Origin: Pseudomonas taiwanensis DSM 21245 | GTDB lineage: Bacteria; Pseudomonadota; Gammaproteobacteria; Pseudomonadales; Pseudomonadaceae | Assembly (NCBI RefSeq): GCF_000425785.1 | Contig: NZ_KE384452.1 | Span: 178,655-242,654, forward strand | Reading direction: 5' to 3' | Length of the DNA stretch: 64,000 nt | Part shown: positions 43,353 through 54,157 of the stretch, one piece after another | Numbering within the stretch: the stretch's first letter is position 1 | Layout: each line of letters starts with the position of its first letter | Position numbers and translations under genes: made by a program | The notes under the pieces: generated by a model | Told to the model about the DNA's origin: nothing | Database searches by the model: none | What the model saw: the letters and a program-made list of their open reading frames with translations, nothing else

Positions 43353-44518
43353 TACTTGCCCTCCGCAGCTTTGACAACTTGTTGAGCAGCGTCGGTCAGG
43401 CTGGTGGCCGCAATGATGTTCAAACCGCTTTCTGCCAGTACTTTAGCGCCCAGTTCGGCGTTGTTGCCTTCGAGGCGAACGACGACCGGAACCTTAACGC
43501 CTACTTCTTTCACTGCACCGATGATGCCTTCGGCAATCATGTCGCAGCGAACGATGCCGCCGAAGATGTTGACCAGAACGGCCGCGACATTGCTGTCCGA
43601 CAGAATGATCTTGAACGCTTCGGTCACGCGCTCTTTGGTGGCGCCGCCGCCAACGTCCAGGAAGTTGGCTGGCTTGCCACCGTGCAGGTTGACGATGTCC
43701 ATGGTACCCATGGCCAGACCGGCACCGTTGACCATGCAGCCTATGTTGCCTTCCAGGGCTACGTAGTTCAGTTCGAACTTGGCAGCGTGGGCTTCACGGG
43801 CGTCGTCTTGCGACGGGTCGTGGAAGGTCTTCAGCTTAGGCTGACGGTACATGGCGTTGGCATCGATGTTGATCTTGGCATCGAGGCAGTGCAGGTCGCC
43901 GTCGGCCTTGATGACCAGCGGGTTCACTTCCAGCAGGGCGAGGTCGTGATCCTTGAACAGCTTGGCCAGACCGACGAAGATCTTGGCGAACTGTTGAACT
44001 TGCTTGCCTTCCAGACCCAGCTGGAACGCCAGCTCACGACCCTGGAACGGCTGAGCGCCGACCAGTGGATCGATGGTAGCCTTGAGGATCTTCTCAGGAG
44101 TTTCGTGAGCGACTTTCTCGATGTCCACGCCACCTTCGGTGGAGGCCATGAACACGATACGACGGCTCGAGCGATCGACGACAGCGCCCAGGTACAGCTC
44201 TTTGGCGATGTCAGTGCAGGATTCGACCAGGATCTTGGAAACTGGTTGACCGTTGGCGTCAGTCTGGTAGGTCACCAGATTCTTGCCCAACCACTGCGCA
44301 GCGAACGCCTTGGCGTCTTCCTTGCTGCGAACCAGCTTTACGCCGCCCGCTTTACCGCGACCGCCAGCGTGGACCTGGGCTTTGACGACCCACTCCGAAC
44401 CGCCGATCTTGTCGCAGGCTTCTGCAGCTTCTTCAGGGGTGTCGACAGCGAAACCCTTGGAAACTGGCAGGCCGTATTCAGCGAACAGCTGCTTACCCTG
44501 ATACTCGTGAAGATTCAT
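43352..44518 (-). CDS. sucC: SucC, succinyl-CoA synthetase beta subunit
   Basis: A 388-residue subunit with an N-terminal ATP-grasp nucleotide-binding domain (MNLHEYQGKQLFAEYGLPVS, WVVKAQVHAGGRGKAGGVKL) and a C-terminal ligase domain (GGIVRCDMIAEGIIGAVKEV). ATG 44518 is chosen from the conserved N-terminus; the longer frame to 44581 adds unrelated residues. It pairs with SucD encoded directly downstream. It is separated from lpd by 172 bp, so it may have its own promoter in addition to read-through. Confidence 0.97.
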   Translation of the reverse strand: MNLHEYQGKQLFAEYGLPVSKGFAVDTPEEAAEACDKIGGSEWVVKAQVHAGGRGKAGGVKLVRSKEDAKAFAAQWLGKNLVTYQTDANGQPVSKILVESCTDIAKELYLGAVVDRSSRRIVFMASTEGGVDIEKVAHETPEKILKATIDPLVGAQPFQGRELAFQLGLEGKQVQQFAKIFVGLAKLFKDHDLALLEVNPLVIKADGDLHCLDAKINIDANAMYRQPKLKTFHDPSQDDAREAHAAKFELNYVALEGNIGCMVNGAGLAMGTMDIVNLHGGKPANFLDVGGGATKERVTEAFKIILSDSNVAAVLVNIFGGIVRCDMIAEGIIGAVKEVGVKVPVVVRLEGNNAELGAKVLAESGLNIIAATSLTDAAQQVVKAAEGK

Positions 44519-44690
44519 GCTTTTTACCGTCTTCGTTAGGTACTGCGCTTCGGCGCTGCGCCATTGCTGGCGCCGCACCACCTGTGACCGTTAACCCCGG
44601 GTTATCCCATGTAGTTCGGTCCGGCGGACGTTCCGCGGTGAGTCATGCACGCAAGACTCACGACGGGCAGCCCGCCGTGGTTTCTTATAA

Positions 44691-46127
44691 TTAACGCTTC
44701 TTACGGTTGGCCACGTGAATGGCGCCGCCATTCACTGCCAGCGCTGCTTCATGCAGCGCTTCGGACAGGGTCGGATGGCTGAAGACCATCATGCCCAGAT
44801 CCTCGGCACTGGTGCCGAATTCCATCGCGATTGCGCCCTGCTGTACCAGTTCGGCAGCCGATGGGCCAATCACGTGCACGCCCAGGACGCGGTCGGTCTT
44901 GGCATCGGCGATGACCTTGACGAAACCACCGGTGTCGTTGGCTGCCATTGCACGGCCGCTGGCCGCGAACGGGAAGGTGCCTACGTTAACCTCAACACCC
45001 TCGGCCTTCAAGGCTTGTTCGGTCTTGCCGACCCAAGCGATTTCCGGGTGGGTGTAGATGACCGATGGAATCAGGTCGTAATTCATCTGGGCTTTGTGGC
45101 CCTTGATGCGCTCGACGACCATGATGCCCTCTTCCGAGGCCTTGTGTGCCAGCATCATGCCGCGCACCACGTCACCGATGGCATAGACGCCAGGAACGCT
45201 GGTGGCGCAGTAGTCGTCGACGAAGATGTAGCCACGCTCGTCGATGTTCACACCGCAGTCAGCCGACAGCAGGTCGGTGGTCACAGGACGACGGCCGACC
45301 GCGACGATCAGCTTGTCGAAGGTGATCTTCTGCTCGCCGTTGGCGTCGGTGTAGGTCACTTCGACTTCGTTGCCGTTGACTTTCGAGCCGGTGACGCGAG
45401 CGCCCAGCTTGATGTCCAGGCCTTGCTTGGTCAGGGTCTTCTGGGCTTCTTTCGAGACGGCGGTGTCGGCAGCCATCAGGAAGGTGTCCAGGGCTTCCAG
45501 GACGGTGACTTCAGCGCCCAGACGAGCCCAGACCGAACCCAGTTCCAGACCGATGACACCGGCGCCGATCACGCCCAGGCGCTTAGGCACAGCTTGGAAT
45601 TCCAGGGCGCCGGTGGAATCGACGATGACGTTCTGGTCGACCGGAGCCGGCGGAATGTCGATCGGACGCGAGCCAGAGGCCAGGATCACGTTTTCGGCTT
45701 CGATGACTTCGGTGGTGCCGTCAGCCTTGGTGACTTCGACTTTCTTGCCAGCCAGCAGCTTGCCGTGGCCCTGGATCGAAGTGACGCCATTGGCCTTGAA
45801 CAGCGTGGCAACGCCACCGGTCAGGTTCTTGACGATGCCAGCCTTGCGGCCAACCATCGCGGCGACGTCCATCTTCACTTCACCCGTGGAGATACCGTGG
45901 ACGTTGAAGCTCTCTTTGGCTTCCTTGTATTTCCAGGAGCTGTCCAGCAGCGCCTTGGAAGGAATGCAACCTACGTTCAGGCAGGTGCCGCCCAGGGCCA
46001 GCTTGCCCTCGGCGTCGGTGTACTTCTCGATACAGGCAGTCTTCAGACCAAGTTGTGCGGCCTTGATGGCAGCCACATAGCCGCCAGGACCTGCACCAAT
46101 TACCACTACGTCAAATTTCTGGGTCAT
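44691..46127 (-). CDS. lpdG: LpdG, dihydrolipoamide dehydrogenase (E3)
   Basis: A 478-residue FAD enzyme. The FAD motif is VVIGAGPGGYVAAIKAAQLG; the redox-active disulfide is Cys49/Cys54 in GGTCLNVGCIPSKALL; the NAD site is GVIGAGVIGLELGSVWARLG; the catalytic His-Glu lies in HPTLSEALHEAALAV. It reoxidises lipoyl groups of the 2-oxoglutarate dehydrogenase complex and, in pseudomonads, is shared with other complexes and the glycine-cleavage system. It follows sucB by 92 bp. Confidence 0.96.
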   Translation of the reverse strand: MTQKFDVVVIGAGPGGYVAAIKAAQLGLKTACIEKYTDAEGKLALGGTCLNVGCIPSKALLDSSWKYKEAKESFNVHGISTGEVKMDVAAMVGRKAGIVKNLTGGVATLFKANGVTSIQGHGKLLAGKKVEVTKADGTTEVIEAENVILASGSRPIDIPPAPVDQNVIVDSTGALEFQAVPKRLGVIGAGVIGLELGSVWARLGAEVTVLEALDTFLMAADTAVSKEAQKTLTKQGLDIKLGARVTGSKVNGNEVEVTYTDANGEQKITFDKLIVAVGRRPVTTDLLSADCGVNIDERGYIFVDDYCATSVPGVYAIGDVVRGMMLAHKASEEGIMVVERIKGHKAQMNYDLIPSVIYTHPEIAWVGKTEQALKAEGVEVNVGTFPFAASGRAMAANDTGGFVKVIADAKTDRVLGVHVIGPSAAELVQQGAIAMEFGTSAEDLGMMVFSHPTLSEALHEAALAVNGGAIHVANRKKR

Positions 46128-46219
46128 AAAAGATTCCTTATCAGCTACAAGCTACAAGCCGCGAACCGCGCGGCCCTGCTTCTCTCGAAGCCGGGGCCGA
46201 ACGGTAAGCAGCCAGAGGG

Positions 46220-47446
<1,227 letters not shown>

Positions 47447-47488
47447 TATCAGTGTTTCCTTAAATTCGGTTTCGTGTGCGCGATGGCG

Positions 47489-50320
47489 TTAGACAGTGAA
47501 GGCGTCTTGCAGCAGTTTTTCCTGCTGTTCGGCGTGCTTCGATGCGTAACCACAAGCGGGTGCGGCGGAAGCGTCGCGACCTGCGTATTCCAGAACCAGT
47601 GCCTTGTTGTGGCGGCCCAGGATACGGCGCATGTGGTGCTGGCTGCTGTACCAGGCGCCCTGGTTCATCGGTTCTTCCTGGCACCAGACCGCATGCTTGA
47701 GGTTGGTGTACGGCGCCAGGATTTCCACCAGGTCATCCTCAGGGAACGGATACAGCTGCTCGATACGCACGATGGCGATGTCTTCGCGGCCTTCGGCACG
47801 GCGTTTTTCCAGCAGGTCGTAGTAAACCTTGCCACCGCACAGAATCAGGCGCTCGACCTTGGCCGGATCGAGGTTGTCGATTTCCGGGATCACGGTCTGG
47901 AACGAGCCTTCGGCCAGGTCTTCCAAGGTCGACACGGCCAGCTTGTGGCGCAGCAGCGACTTCGGTGTCAGCACGATCAGCGGCTTGCGCAGCGGACGAA
48001 TGACCTGACGACGCAGCAGGTGGTAGATCTGGGCTGGAGTGGTCGGTACGCAAACCTGGATGTTGTGCTCGGCGCACAGCTGCAGGTAACGCTCCAGACG
48101 CGCGGAGGAGTGCTCCGGGCCCTGCCCTTCATAGCCGTGTGGCAGCAGCATGGTCAGACCGCACAGACGGCCCCACTTGTGCTCGCCACTGGTGATGAAC
48201 TGGTCGATCACCACTTGCGCACCGTTGGCGAAGTCACCGAACTGGGCTTCCCAGATCACCAACGCGTTCGGCGTGGTGGTCGAGTAGCCGTATTCGAAGG
48301 CCAGAACGGCTTCTTCCGAAAGGAAGGAGTCGTACAGCTCGAACTTCGGCTGGCCTGGGAACAGGTTCTTCAGCGGTACGTAGGTGCTGGCGTCCTTCTG
48401 GTTGTGCAGCACTGCATGGCGGTGCGAGAAGGTGCCACGGCCGATGTCCTGGCCGGTCATACGGATTGGGTGACCTTCGAACTGCAGGGTGGCGTATGCC
48501 ATGGTCTCTGCGTAACCCCAGTTGATCGGCAAGCCACCGGCCTGCATCTTCTGGCGATCTTCGTAGATCTTCGCTACCTGACGCTGAACCACGAAGCCTT
48601 CCGGCAGCTCCAGCAACTTGGCCGACAGCTCCTGCAGGGTCTTGAGGTCGAAGCGGGTGTCGTGACGCGCGGTCCAGGCGTGGCCCAGGTACGGACGCCA
48701 GTCGACGAACAGCTCGCGGTTCGGCTCCTTGACCAGGCTCTTGACCACGTGCAGACCGTTGTCCAGGGCGTTGCGGTACTCGTCGACCTTGGCCTGAGCG
48801 CGCTCGGCGTCGATGCGACCAGCCTGGATCAGGGCATCCGCATACAGCTCACGGGTGGTGCGCTGCTTGCTGATCTGCTGATACATCAGCGGCTGGGTAC
48901 CGTTCGGCTCGTCGGCCTCGTTGTGGCCGCGACGACGGTAGCAGACCAGGTCGATGACCACGTCACGCTTGAACTGCATGCGGTAGTCGATGGCCAGCTG
49001 GGTCACGAACAGCACGGCTTCCGGATCGTCACCGTTCACGTGCAGGATCGGCGCCTGGATCATCTTGGCGACGTCGGTGGCGTACTCGGTGGAACGCGAG
49101 TCCAGCGGGTTGCTGATGGTGAAACCGACCTGGTTGTTGATCACGATGTGCACGGTACCGCCGGTCTTGAAACCGCGGGTCTGCGACATCTGGAAGGTTT
49201 CCATGACCACGCCCTGACCGGCGAACGCAGCGTCGCCGTGGATCGAGATCGGCAGAACCTTGTCGCCCACGGTGTCGTTACGACGGTCCTGACGGGCGCG
49301 CACCGAACCTTCCACCACTGGCGAGACGATTTCCAGGTGGGACGGGTTGAACGCCATGGCCAGGTGAACTTCGCCACCGGGGGTCATCACGTTGGAGGAG
49401 AAGCCCTGGTGATACTTCACGTCACCGGAGCCCAGCTCGTTCATCTTCTTGCCTTCGAACTCGTCGAACAACTCGCGCGGGTTCTTGCCGAAGGTGTTCA
49501 CCAGGACGTTCAGACGGCCACGGTGGGCCATGCCGATCACAACTTCCTTGGTGCCGTAGGAGCCGGAACGCTGGATCATTTCGTCCAGCATCGGGATCAG
49601 GCTTTCACCACCTTCGAGGCCGAAACGCTTGGTGCCCGGGTACTTGGTGCCCAGGTACTTCTCAAGGCCTTCACCGGCGGTCACGCGCTCGAGCAGGTGA
49701 GCCTGCACGTCGGCGGAGAATTCCGGACGACCGCGGACGCTTTCCAGGCGCTGCTGGAACCAGCTGCGCTGCTCGGAATCGACGATGTGGGTGAACTCGG
49801 CGCCAATGGTGCGACAATATGTCTTCTGGAGCGCCTCGAAAATTTCACGTAGGCTCGCTTCCTCTTTGCCGATGAACAGGTCGCCGGCACGGAAGGTCGT
49901 ATCAAGATCGGCATTGGTCAAGCCGTAGTGATTGATCGACAGGTCTACGGGCGCAGGGCGCTGCCACAACCCCAAGGGGTCGAGCTTGGCAGCCTGATGG
50001 CCGCGCATACGATAGGCCTGGATCAGTCGCAGAACTTCAACCTGCTTCTTCTCGTGTTCACTGCTCACGCTCCCGGCGGACACCGGTTGGGCGCGGCGCT
50101 GGTTCTTTGCCAGCAGTACGAAATGGTCGCGGATTGTCGAGTGCGATACATCAGTAGCGGTGCTGCCGTCGGCGGGCAACTTCTGGAAGTAAGTGCGCCA
50201 CTCTTCTGGCACAGCGTTAGGGTCGTGCAGGTAGAGCTCATAAAGCTCTTCCACATATGCAGCGTTACCACCTGAAAGGTGGGCGCTTTCCCACATGCGC
50301 TGCATCACGCTTTCTTGCAT
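47489..50320 (-). CDS. sucA: SucA, 2-oxoglutarate dehydrogenase E1
   Basis: A 943-residue thiamin-diphosphate enzyme that decarboxylates 2-oxoglutarate and passes the succinyl group to the lipoyl domain of SucB. An E1-type N-terminal tail (AAYVEELYELYLHDPNAVPE) precedes the TPP region (GDAAFAGQGVVMETFQMSQT; HIVINNQVGFTISNPLDSRS) and the transketolase-like pyrimidine domain (LPHGYEGQGPEHSSARLERY). Length is normal for the family. It is first of the suc genes and 244 bp after sdhB. Confidence 0.97.
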   Translation of the reverse strand: MQESVMQRMWESAHLSGGNAAYVEELYELYLHDPNAVPEEWRTYFQKLPADGSTATDVSHSTIRDHFVLLAKNQRRAQPVSAGSVSSEHEKKQVEVLRLIQAYRMRGHQAAKLDPLGLWQRPAPVDLSINHYGLTNADLDTTFRAGDLFIGKEEASLREIFEALQKTYCRTIGAEFTHIVDSEQRSWFQQRLESVRGRPEFSADVQAHLLERVTAGEGLEKYLGTKYPGTKRFGLEGGESLIPMLDEMIQRSGSYGTKEVVIGMAHRGRLNVLVNTFGKNPRELFDEFEGKKMNELGSGDVKYHQGFSSNVMTPGGEVHLAMAFNPSHLEIVSPVVEGSVRARQDRRNDTVGDKVLPISIHGDAAFAGQGVVMETFQMSQTRGFKTGGTVHIVINNQVGFTISNPLDSRSTEYATDVAKMIQAPILHVNGDDPEAVLFVTQLAIDYRMQFKRDVVIDLVCYRRRGHNEADEPNGTQPLMYQQISKQRTTRELYADALIQAGRIDAERAQAKVDEYRNALDNGLHVVKSLVKEPNRELFVDWRPYLGHAWTARHDTRFDLKTLQELSAKLLELPEGFVVQRQVAKIYEDRQKMQAGGLPINWGYAETMAYATLQFEGHPIRMTGQDIGRGTFSHRHAVLHNQKDASTYVPLKNLFPGQPKFELYDSFLSEEAVLAFEYGYSTTTPNALVIWEAQFGDFANGAQVVIDQFITSGEHKWGRLCGLTMLLPHGYEGQGPEHSSARLERYLQLCAEHNIQVCVPTTPAQIYHLLRRQVIRPLRKPLIVLTPKSLLRHKLAVSTLEDLAEGSFQTVIPEIDNLDPAKVERLILCGGKVYYDLLEKRRAEGREDIAIVRIEQLYPFPEDDLVEILAPYTNLKHAVWCQEEPMNQGAWYSSQHHMRRILGRHNKALVLEYAGRDASAAPACGYASKHAEQQEKLLQDAFTV

Positions 50321-50564
50321 GCTTGGTCACCCTCGGTTAGGGGACTGATCGGCGAGAGCCACAGCAAACCTGGAAAAGTCCGAACACAGCGACTGAACCA
50401 CGCCACCTGGATCCTGCTGATTTTCCGGGTACCAGCCCGGAAGCCCCTGCTGGTCTCATATCTTCATAGGTAATGAGCGCGGGCTTTTTGAGCCCTTGCT
50501 CGGGTTTTACCTCAGTGCGGGCTCACCACCCGCACCTCGGCTTACTGCAGGTACAACGTTTGGA
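50321..50564 (-). promoter_or_regulatory. sdhB-sucA intergenic region with three stem-loops
   Basis: The 244-bp gap contains three hairpins: TTCCGGG/CCCGGAA (50423-50442), a compound stem GAGC-GC-GGGCT/AGCCC-TT-GCTC (50475-50501), and GTGCGGG/CCCGCAC (50515-50535). None is followed by a clear T-run on the minus strand, so full termination is doubtful. The region may hold the sucA promoter and partial attenuation or RNA-processing sites between sdh and suc genes. Confidence 0.5.
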
Positions 50565-51269
50565 TCAGGTGCCGCTTTGCAGCAGCATGTTACGTACGTG
50601 ACCGATCGCCTTGGTTGGGTTCAGACCCTTCGGGCAAACGTTTACGCAGTTCATGATCCCGCGGCAGCGGAATACGCTGAACGGGTCATCCAGGGACGCC
50701 AGGCGCTCCTGAGTCTTGGTGTCACGGCTGTCAGCCAGGAAGCGATAGGCCTGCAGCAAAGCGGCGGGACCCAGGAACTTGTCCGGGTTCCACCAGAACG
50801 AAGGACAGGAGGTCGAGCAGCACGCGCACAGGATGCACTCGTACAGACCGTCCAGCTTGTCACGCTCTTCCGGCGACTGCAGACGCTCGATGGCCGGAGC
50901 CGGAGTATCGTTCTGCAGGAACGGTTTCACCTTCTCGTACTGCTTGTAGAAGATGCTCATATCGACGACCAGGTCACGGATAACCGGCAGGCCTGGCAGC
51001 GGACGCAGAACCAGCTTGTTACCTTTTACGACAGAGGACAGCGGCGTGATGCACGCCAGGCCGTTCTTGCCGTTGATGTTCATGCCGTCGGAACCGCAAA
51101 CGCCTTCACGGCAGGAGCGACGATAGGAGAAACCTTCGTCCTGCTCCTTGATCAGTGCCAGTACGTCCAGGACCATCAGATCCTTGCCACCGGTGTCGAC
51201 CTGGAAGGTCTGCATCTTCGGTGCCGAATCGGTGTCCGGGTTGTAACGATAAACTTCAACTTGCAACAT
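50565..51269 (-). CDS. sdhB: SdhB, succinate dehydrogenase iron-sulfur subunit
   Basis: A 234-residue iron-sulfur protein. The [2Fe-2S] cluster ligands are in CREGVCGSDGMNINGKNGLA; the [4Fe-4S] and [3Fe-4S] ligands are in CILCACCSTSCPS and CRGIMNCVNVCPKGLNP. It carries electrons from the FAD of SdhA to ubiquinone in the membrane subunits. The ATG at 51269 (MLQVEVYRYNPD) is chosen over an upstream GTG at 51278. It is last of the sdhCDAB genes, 11 bp after sdhA. Confidence 0.97.
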   Translation of the reverse strand: MLQVEVYRYNPDTDSAPKMQTFQVDTGGKDLMVLDVLALIKEQDEGFSYRRSCREGVCGSDGMNINGKNGLACITPLSSVVKGNKLVLRPLPGLPVIRDLVVDMSIFYKQYEKVKPFLQNDTPAPAIERLQSPEERDKLDGLYECILCACCSTSCPSFWWNPDKFLGPAALLQAYRFLADSRDTKTQERLASLDDPFSVFRCRGIMNCVNVCPKGLNPTKAIGHVRNMLLQSGT

Positions 51270-51280
51270 GGCGGCCACCC

Positions 51281-53053
51281 TTAGTAAGTCCGGACTTTTG
51301 GTTCGAAGGCCGGTACGGTCTTCGGCGCGAAGTTGACTGCACGCTTGGCAACGCGCTTCTCACCCGGGTAGTACAGGGTGTGGCACAGCCAGTTCTCGTC
51401 GTCACGGTCTTCGAAGTCTTCACGGGCGTGAGCGCCGCGGGACTCTTTACGGGCTTCGGCCGCGATGGCGGTAGCTTCAGCAACTTCCAGCAGGTTCTGC
51501 AGCTCCAGCGCTTCGATACGCGCGGTGTTGAAGGCCTGGGACTTGTCATTGATCTTGACGTTGGCGATGCGGTCACGCAGACCGGCCAGCTGCTCGATAC
51601 CCTTCTGCATGTATTCGCCAGTACGGAACACACCGAAGTAGTTCTGCATGCAGCTCTGCAGCTCGCGCTTGAGGCTGGCGACGTCTTCACCGGTGGTGCG
51701 CTCGTTCAGCTTGCTCAGGCGGTTCAGTGCAACATCGACGTCGGTGTCGCTGGCATCGCGGTACTCGACGCCTTCGGTCAGCGCCTTCTCCAGGTGCAGA
51801 CCGGCAGCGCGGCCGAATACCACCAGGTCGAGCAGCGAGTTGCCGCCCAGTCGGTTGGCACCGTGAACCGATACGCACGCCACTTCACCTACGGCGAACA
51901 GACCTGGGATGATCTGGTCGTTGCCTTCGGCATCCATGGTGATGGCCTGGCCGTGGATGTTGGTGGCGATGCCGCCCATCATGTAGTGGCAGGTCGGGAT
52001 GACCGGTACCGGCGCGACCACAGGGTCGACGTGGGCGAAGGTCTTGGACAGTTCGCAGATACCTGGCAGGCGGCTGTGCAGCACCTCCTCGCCCAGGTGG
52101 TCCAGCTTCAGCAGTACGTGGTCCTTGTTCGGGCCCACGCCATTGCCGGCGATGATTTCCTTGACCATGGAACGGGCGACCACGTCGCGGCCAGCCAGGT
52201 CTTTGGCGTTTGGCGCATAACGCTCCATGAAGCGTTCGCCGTGGGCGTTGATCAGGTAACCACCCTCACCGCGGCAACCCTCGGTGACCAGTACACCGGC
52301 ACCGGCGATGCCGGTCGGGTGGAACTGCCACATTTCGATGTCCTGCACCGGCACGCCAGCACGCAGAGCCATGCCCACGCCGTCACCGGTGTTGATCAGG
52401 GCATTGGTGGTGGAGGCATAGATACGGCCCGCACCGCCAGTGGCCAGTACGGTGGCCTTGGACTTGATGTACAGGGTTTCGCCGGTTTCGATGCAGATCG
52501 CGATCACACCCACGAACGCGCCGTCTTGGTTCTTCACCAGGTCAACGGCGTAGTATTCGTTGAGGAAGGTGGTACCGGCTTTCAGGTTGCCCTGGTACAG
52601 GGTGTGCAGCAGCGCGTGACCGGTACGGTCGGAAGCGGCGCAGGTACGGGCAGCCTGGCCGCCCTTGCCGAAGTCCTTGGACTGGCCACCGAACGGACGC
52701 TGGTAGATACGGCCGGTTTCGGTACGCGAGAACGGCAGACCCATGTGGTCCAGCTCGAAGACCGCAGCCGGGCCTTCCTGACACATGTATTCGATAGCAT
52801 CCTGGTCACCGATGTAGTCGGAGCCCTTGACGGTATCGTACATGTGCCAGCGCCAGTCGTCGTTCGGGTCGGCCGAAGCGATCGCGCAGGTGATGCCACC
52901 CTGGGCGGAAACGGTGTGCGAACGGGTCGGGAACACCTTGGTGACCACGGCAGTCTTGTGACCGCCTTGCGCCAGCTGCAGCGCTGCGCGCATGCCGGCA
53001 CCGCCGCCACCGATGATGATGGCGTCGAAGGAAATAGTAGGAATGCTAGCCAT
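51281..53053 (-). CDS. sdhA: SdhA, succinate dehydrogenase flavoprotein subunit
   Basis: A 590-residue flavoprotein. The FAD-binding motif is IIIGGGGAGMRAALQLAQGG, the covalent-FAD histidine is in RSHTVSAQGG (about residue 46), and the substrate-site stretch is HGANRLGGNSLLDLVVFGRA. It oxidises succinate to fumarate in the TCA cycle and respiratory chain. It lies 3 bp after sdhD and 11 bp before sdhB. Confidence 0.98.
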   Translation of the reverse strand: MASIPTISFDAIIIGGGGAGMRAALQLAQGGHKTAVVTKVFPTRSHTVSAQGGITCAIASADPNDDWRWHMYDTVKGSDYIGDQDAIEYMCQEGPAAVFELDHMGLPFSRTETGRIYQRPFGGQSKDFGKGGQAARTCAASDRTGHALLHTLYQGNLKAGTTFLNEYYAVDLVKNQDGAFVGVIAICIETGETLYIKSKATVLATGGAGRIYASTTNALINTGDGVGMALRAGVPVQDIEMWQFHPTGIAGAGVLVTEGCRGEGGYLINAHGERFMERYAPNAKDLAGRDVVARSMVKEIIAGNGVGPNKDHVLLKLDHLGEEVLHSRLPGICELSKTFAHVDPVVAPVPVIPTCHYMMGGIATNIHGQAITMDAEGNDQIIPGLFAVGEVACVSVHGANRLGGNSLLDLVVFGRAAGLHLEKALTEGVEYRDASDTDVDVALNRLSKLNERTTGEDVASLKRELQSCMQNYFGVFRTGEYMQKGIEQLAGLRDRIANVKINDKSQAFNTARIEALELQNLLEVAEATAIAAEARKESRGAHAREDFEDRDDENWLCHTLYYPGEKRVAKRAVNFAPKTVPAFEPKVRTY

Positions 53054-53056
53054 GGA

Positions 53057-53425
53057 TCAGATACCCCAGAGAATCTGCACACCCCAGACGAAGTAAGCGA
53101 ACATCGCAACGCCGCATACCGCCTGGAACAGGAAACGAATCGCAGTCGCCGACTTGCCGAACGACATCGGCGTCAGGTAGTCGGTGGCGATGGTCCACAT
53201 GCCGACCCAGGCGTGAGCGCCCAGGGCAACGAGGGCCAGCAGACTGAAGATCCGCATCGCGTTGTTGGAGAACAGACCGTGCCACTGGGCATAGTCCATG
53301 CCTGGGTGAACAACGATGTACCCGATCAGGAACAGGAAGTAAGCCGCGAGAACGACCGCCGAGACGCGCTGCGCCATCCAGTCATAGAGGCCCGAACGCG
53401 ACAGGTTCGTGACATTGGTTACCAT
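53057..53425 (-). CDS. sdhD: SdhD, succinate dehydrogenase membrane anchor subunit
   Basis: A 122-residue protein with three hydrophobic helices. The start MVTNVTNLSRSGLYDWMAQR is typical; the helices include VVLAAYFLFLIGYIVV, IFSLLALVALGAHAWVGMWT (with a haem-ligand-type His) and FLFQAVCGVAMFAYFVWGV. It anchors the complex and helps bind ubiquinone and haem b. ATG 53425 is chosen over a TTG two codons upstream. It overlaps sdhC by 7 bp. Confidence 0.94.
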   Translation of the reverse strand: MVTNVTNLSRSGLYDWMAQRVSAVVLAAYFLFLIGYIVVHPGMDYAQWHGLFSNNAMRIFSLLALVALGAHAWVGMWTIATDYLTPMSFGKSATAIRFLFQAVCGVAMFAYFVWGVQILWGI

Positions 53426-53805
53426 ACCCAAACTCCCACCAGAACGATCACCACCACGGAGATGACAATCACGATTTTCGAGCCCAGCTTGCCGCCTTCC
53501 AGCGTCTCACCGATGCCCATGTCCATGATCAGGTGGCGTACGCCTGCCACCAGGTGATACAGCAGGGCGGACAGCAGGGCCCAGGTCACCAGTTTGGCCA
53601 GCGGGCTGGTCAGACACGCCTTCACCTCGCCGAAGCCTTCCTCCGAACCCAGCGACTTGCCCAATGCATAAAGCATGATGGCAAGGCCCAGGAACAGGAT
53701 GACGCCGGAGATACGGTGCAGAATGGACGTGTACGCGGTGATTGGGAGCTTGATGGTCCTTAGGTCTAGGTTTACAGGTCGTTGGCTTTTCACGGCTTTT
53801 TTCAC
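53419..53805 (-). CDS. sdhC: SdhC, succinate dehydrogenase cytochrome b556 subunit
   Basis: A 128-residue membrane subunit with three helices. The family motif SQRPVNLDLRTIKLPITAYT precedes TSILHRISGVILFLGLAIML, and the haem-ligand His lies in LLSALLYHLVAGVRHLIMDM. The start is GTG at 53805; a second GTG at 53793 would give 124 residues and cannot be excluded. It is the first gene of sdhCDAB, downstream of the promoter at 53929-53957. Confidence 0.95.
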   Translation of the reverse strand: MKKAVKSQRPVNLDLRTIKLPITAYTSILHRISGVILFLGLAIMLYALGKSLGSEEGFGEVKACLTSPLAKLVTWALLSALLYHLVAGVRHLIMDMGIGETLEGGKLGSKIVIVISVVVIVLVGVWVW

Positions 53806-53928
53806 ACTGAAGAGCCCCTAGCGAATCAGGGCAAAGTTGTTGGTAAGTGTACTGGTCAGGTACCCACCACCCAGGGAACGGCGACCCCCAGCAAATCAGG
53901 CTTGCAAGCCCTTGGCGGTCGGGTGCCG

Positions 53929-53957
53929 AGTATAGACAGTTAGGCTGCTTATGACAA
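53929..53957 (-). promoter_or_regulatory. sigma70 promoter for sdhCDAB
   Basis: On the minus strand TTGTCA (53952-53957) and TATACT (53929-53934) are spaced by 17 bases, close to the sigma70 consensus. The start point would be near 53922, about 117 bp upstream of sdhC. Confidence 0.75.
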
Positions 53958-54071
53958 CGTGACGGGGTAGCCCAAATAGCGCATTGCCTTTAGCGAGCAA
54001 AAGGCGTAAATGGGCGAGAATTTCGAGAAAAATCAGGCCTCAGAGCCGCTTTCAACCAGCCTTTAGGCAAA

Positions 54072-54099
54072 TTGACATTCGAATTTATCCCTCTATAGT
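54072..54099 (+). promoter_or_regulatory. sigma70 promoter for gltA
   Basis: TTGACA (54072-54077) matches the -35 consensus exactly and TATAGT (54094-54099) is one base off the -10 consensus, with a 16-base spacer. Transcription would start near 54106, about 50 bp before the ATG. It lies in the 352-bp gap shared with the divergent sdh operon. Confidence 0.82.
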
Positions 54100-54157
54100 G
54101 GTGCGGGCCCTGCGTGGGGGGTCTGTCTGATGATTTCAAGCATTAATAGGAGGCCAC

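Noticed and set aside
50515..50535. Strong rho-independent terminator after sdhB
   Set aside because: The stem is good but no T-run follows on the minus strand, so I list it only as a hairpin.
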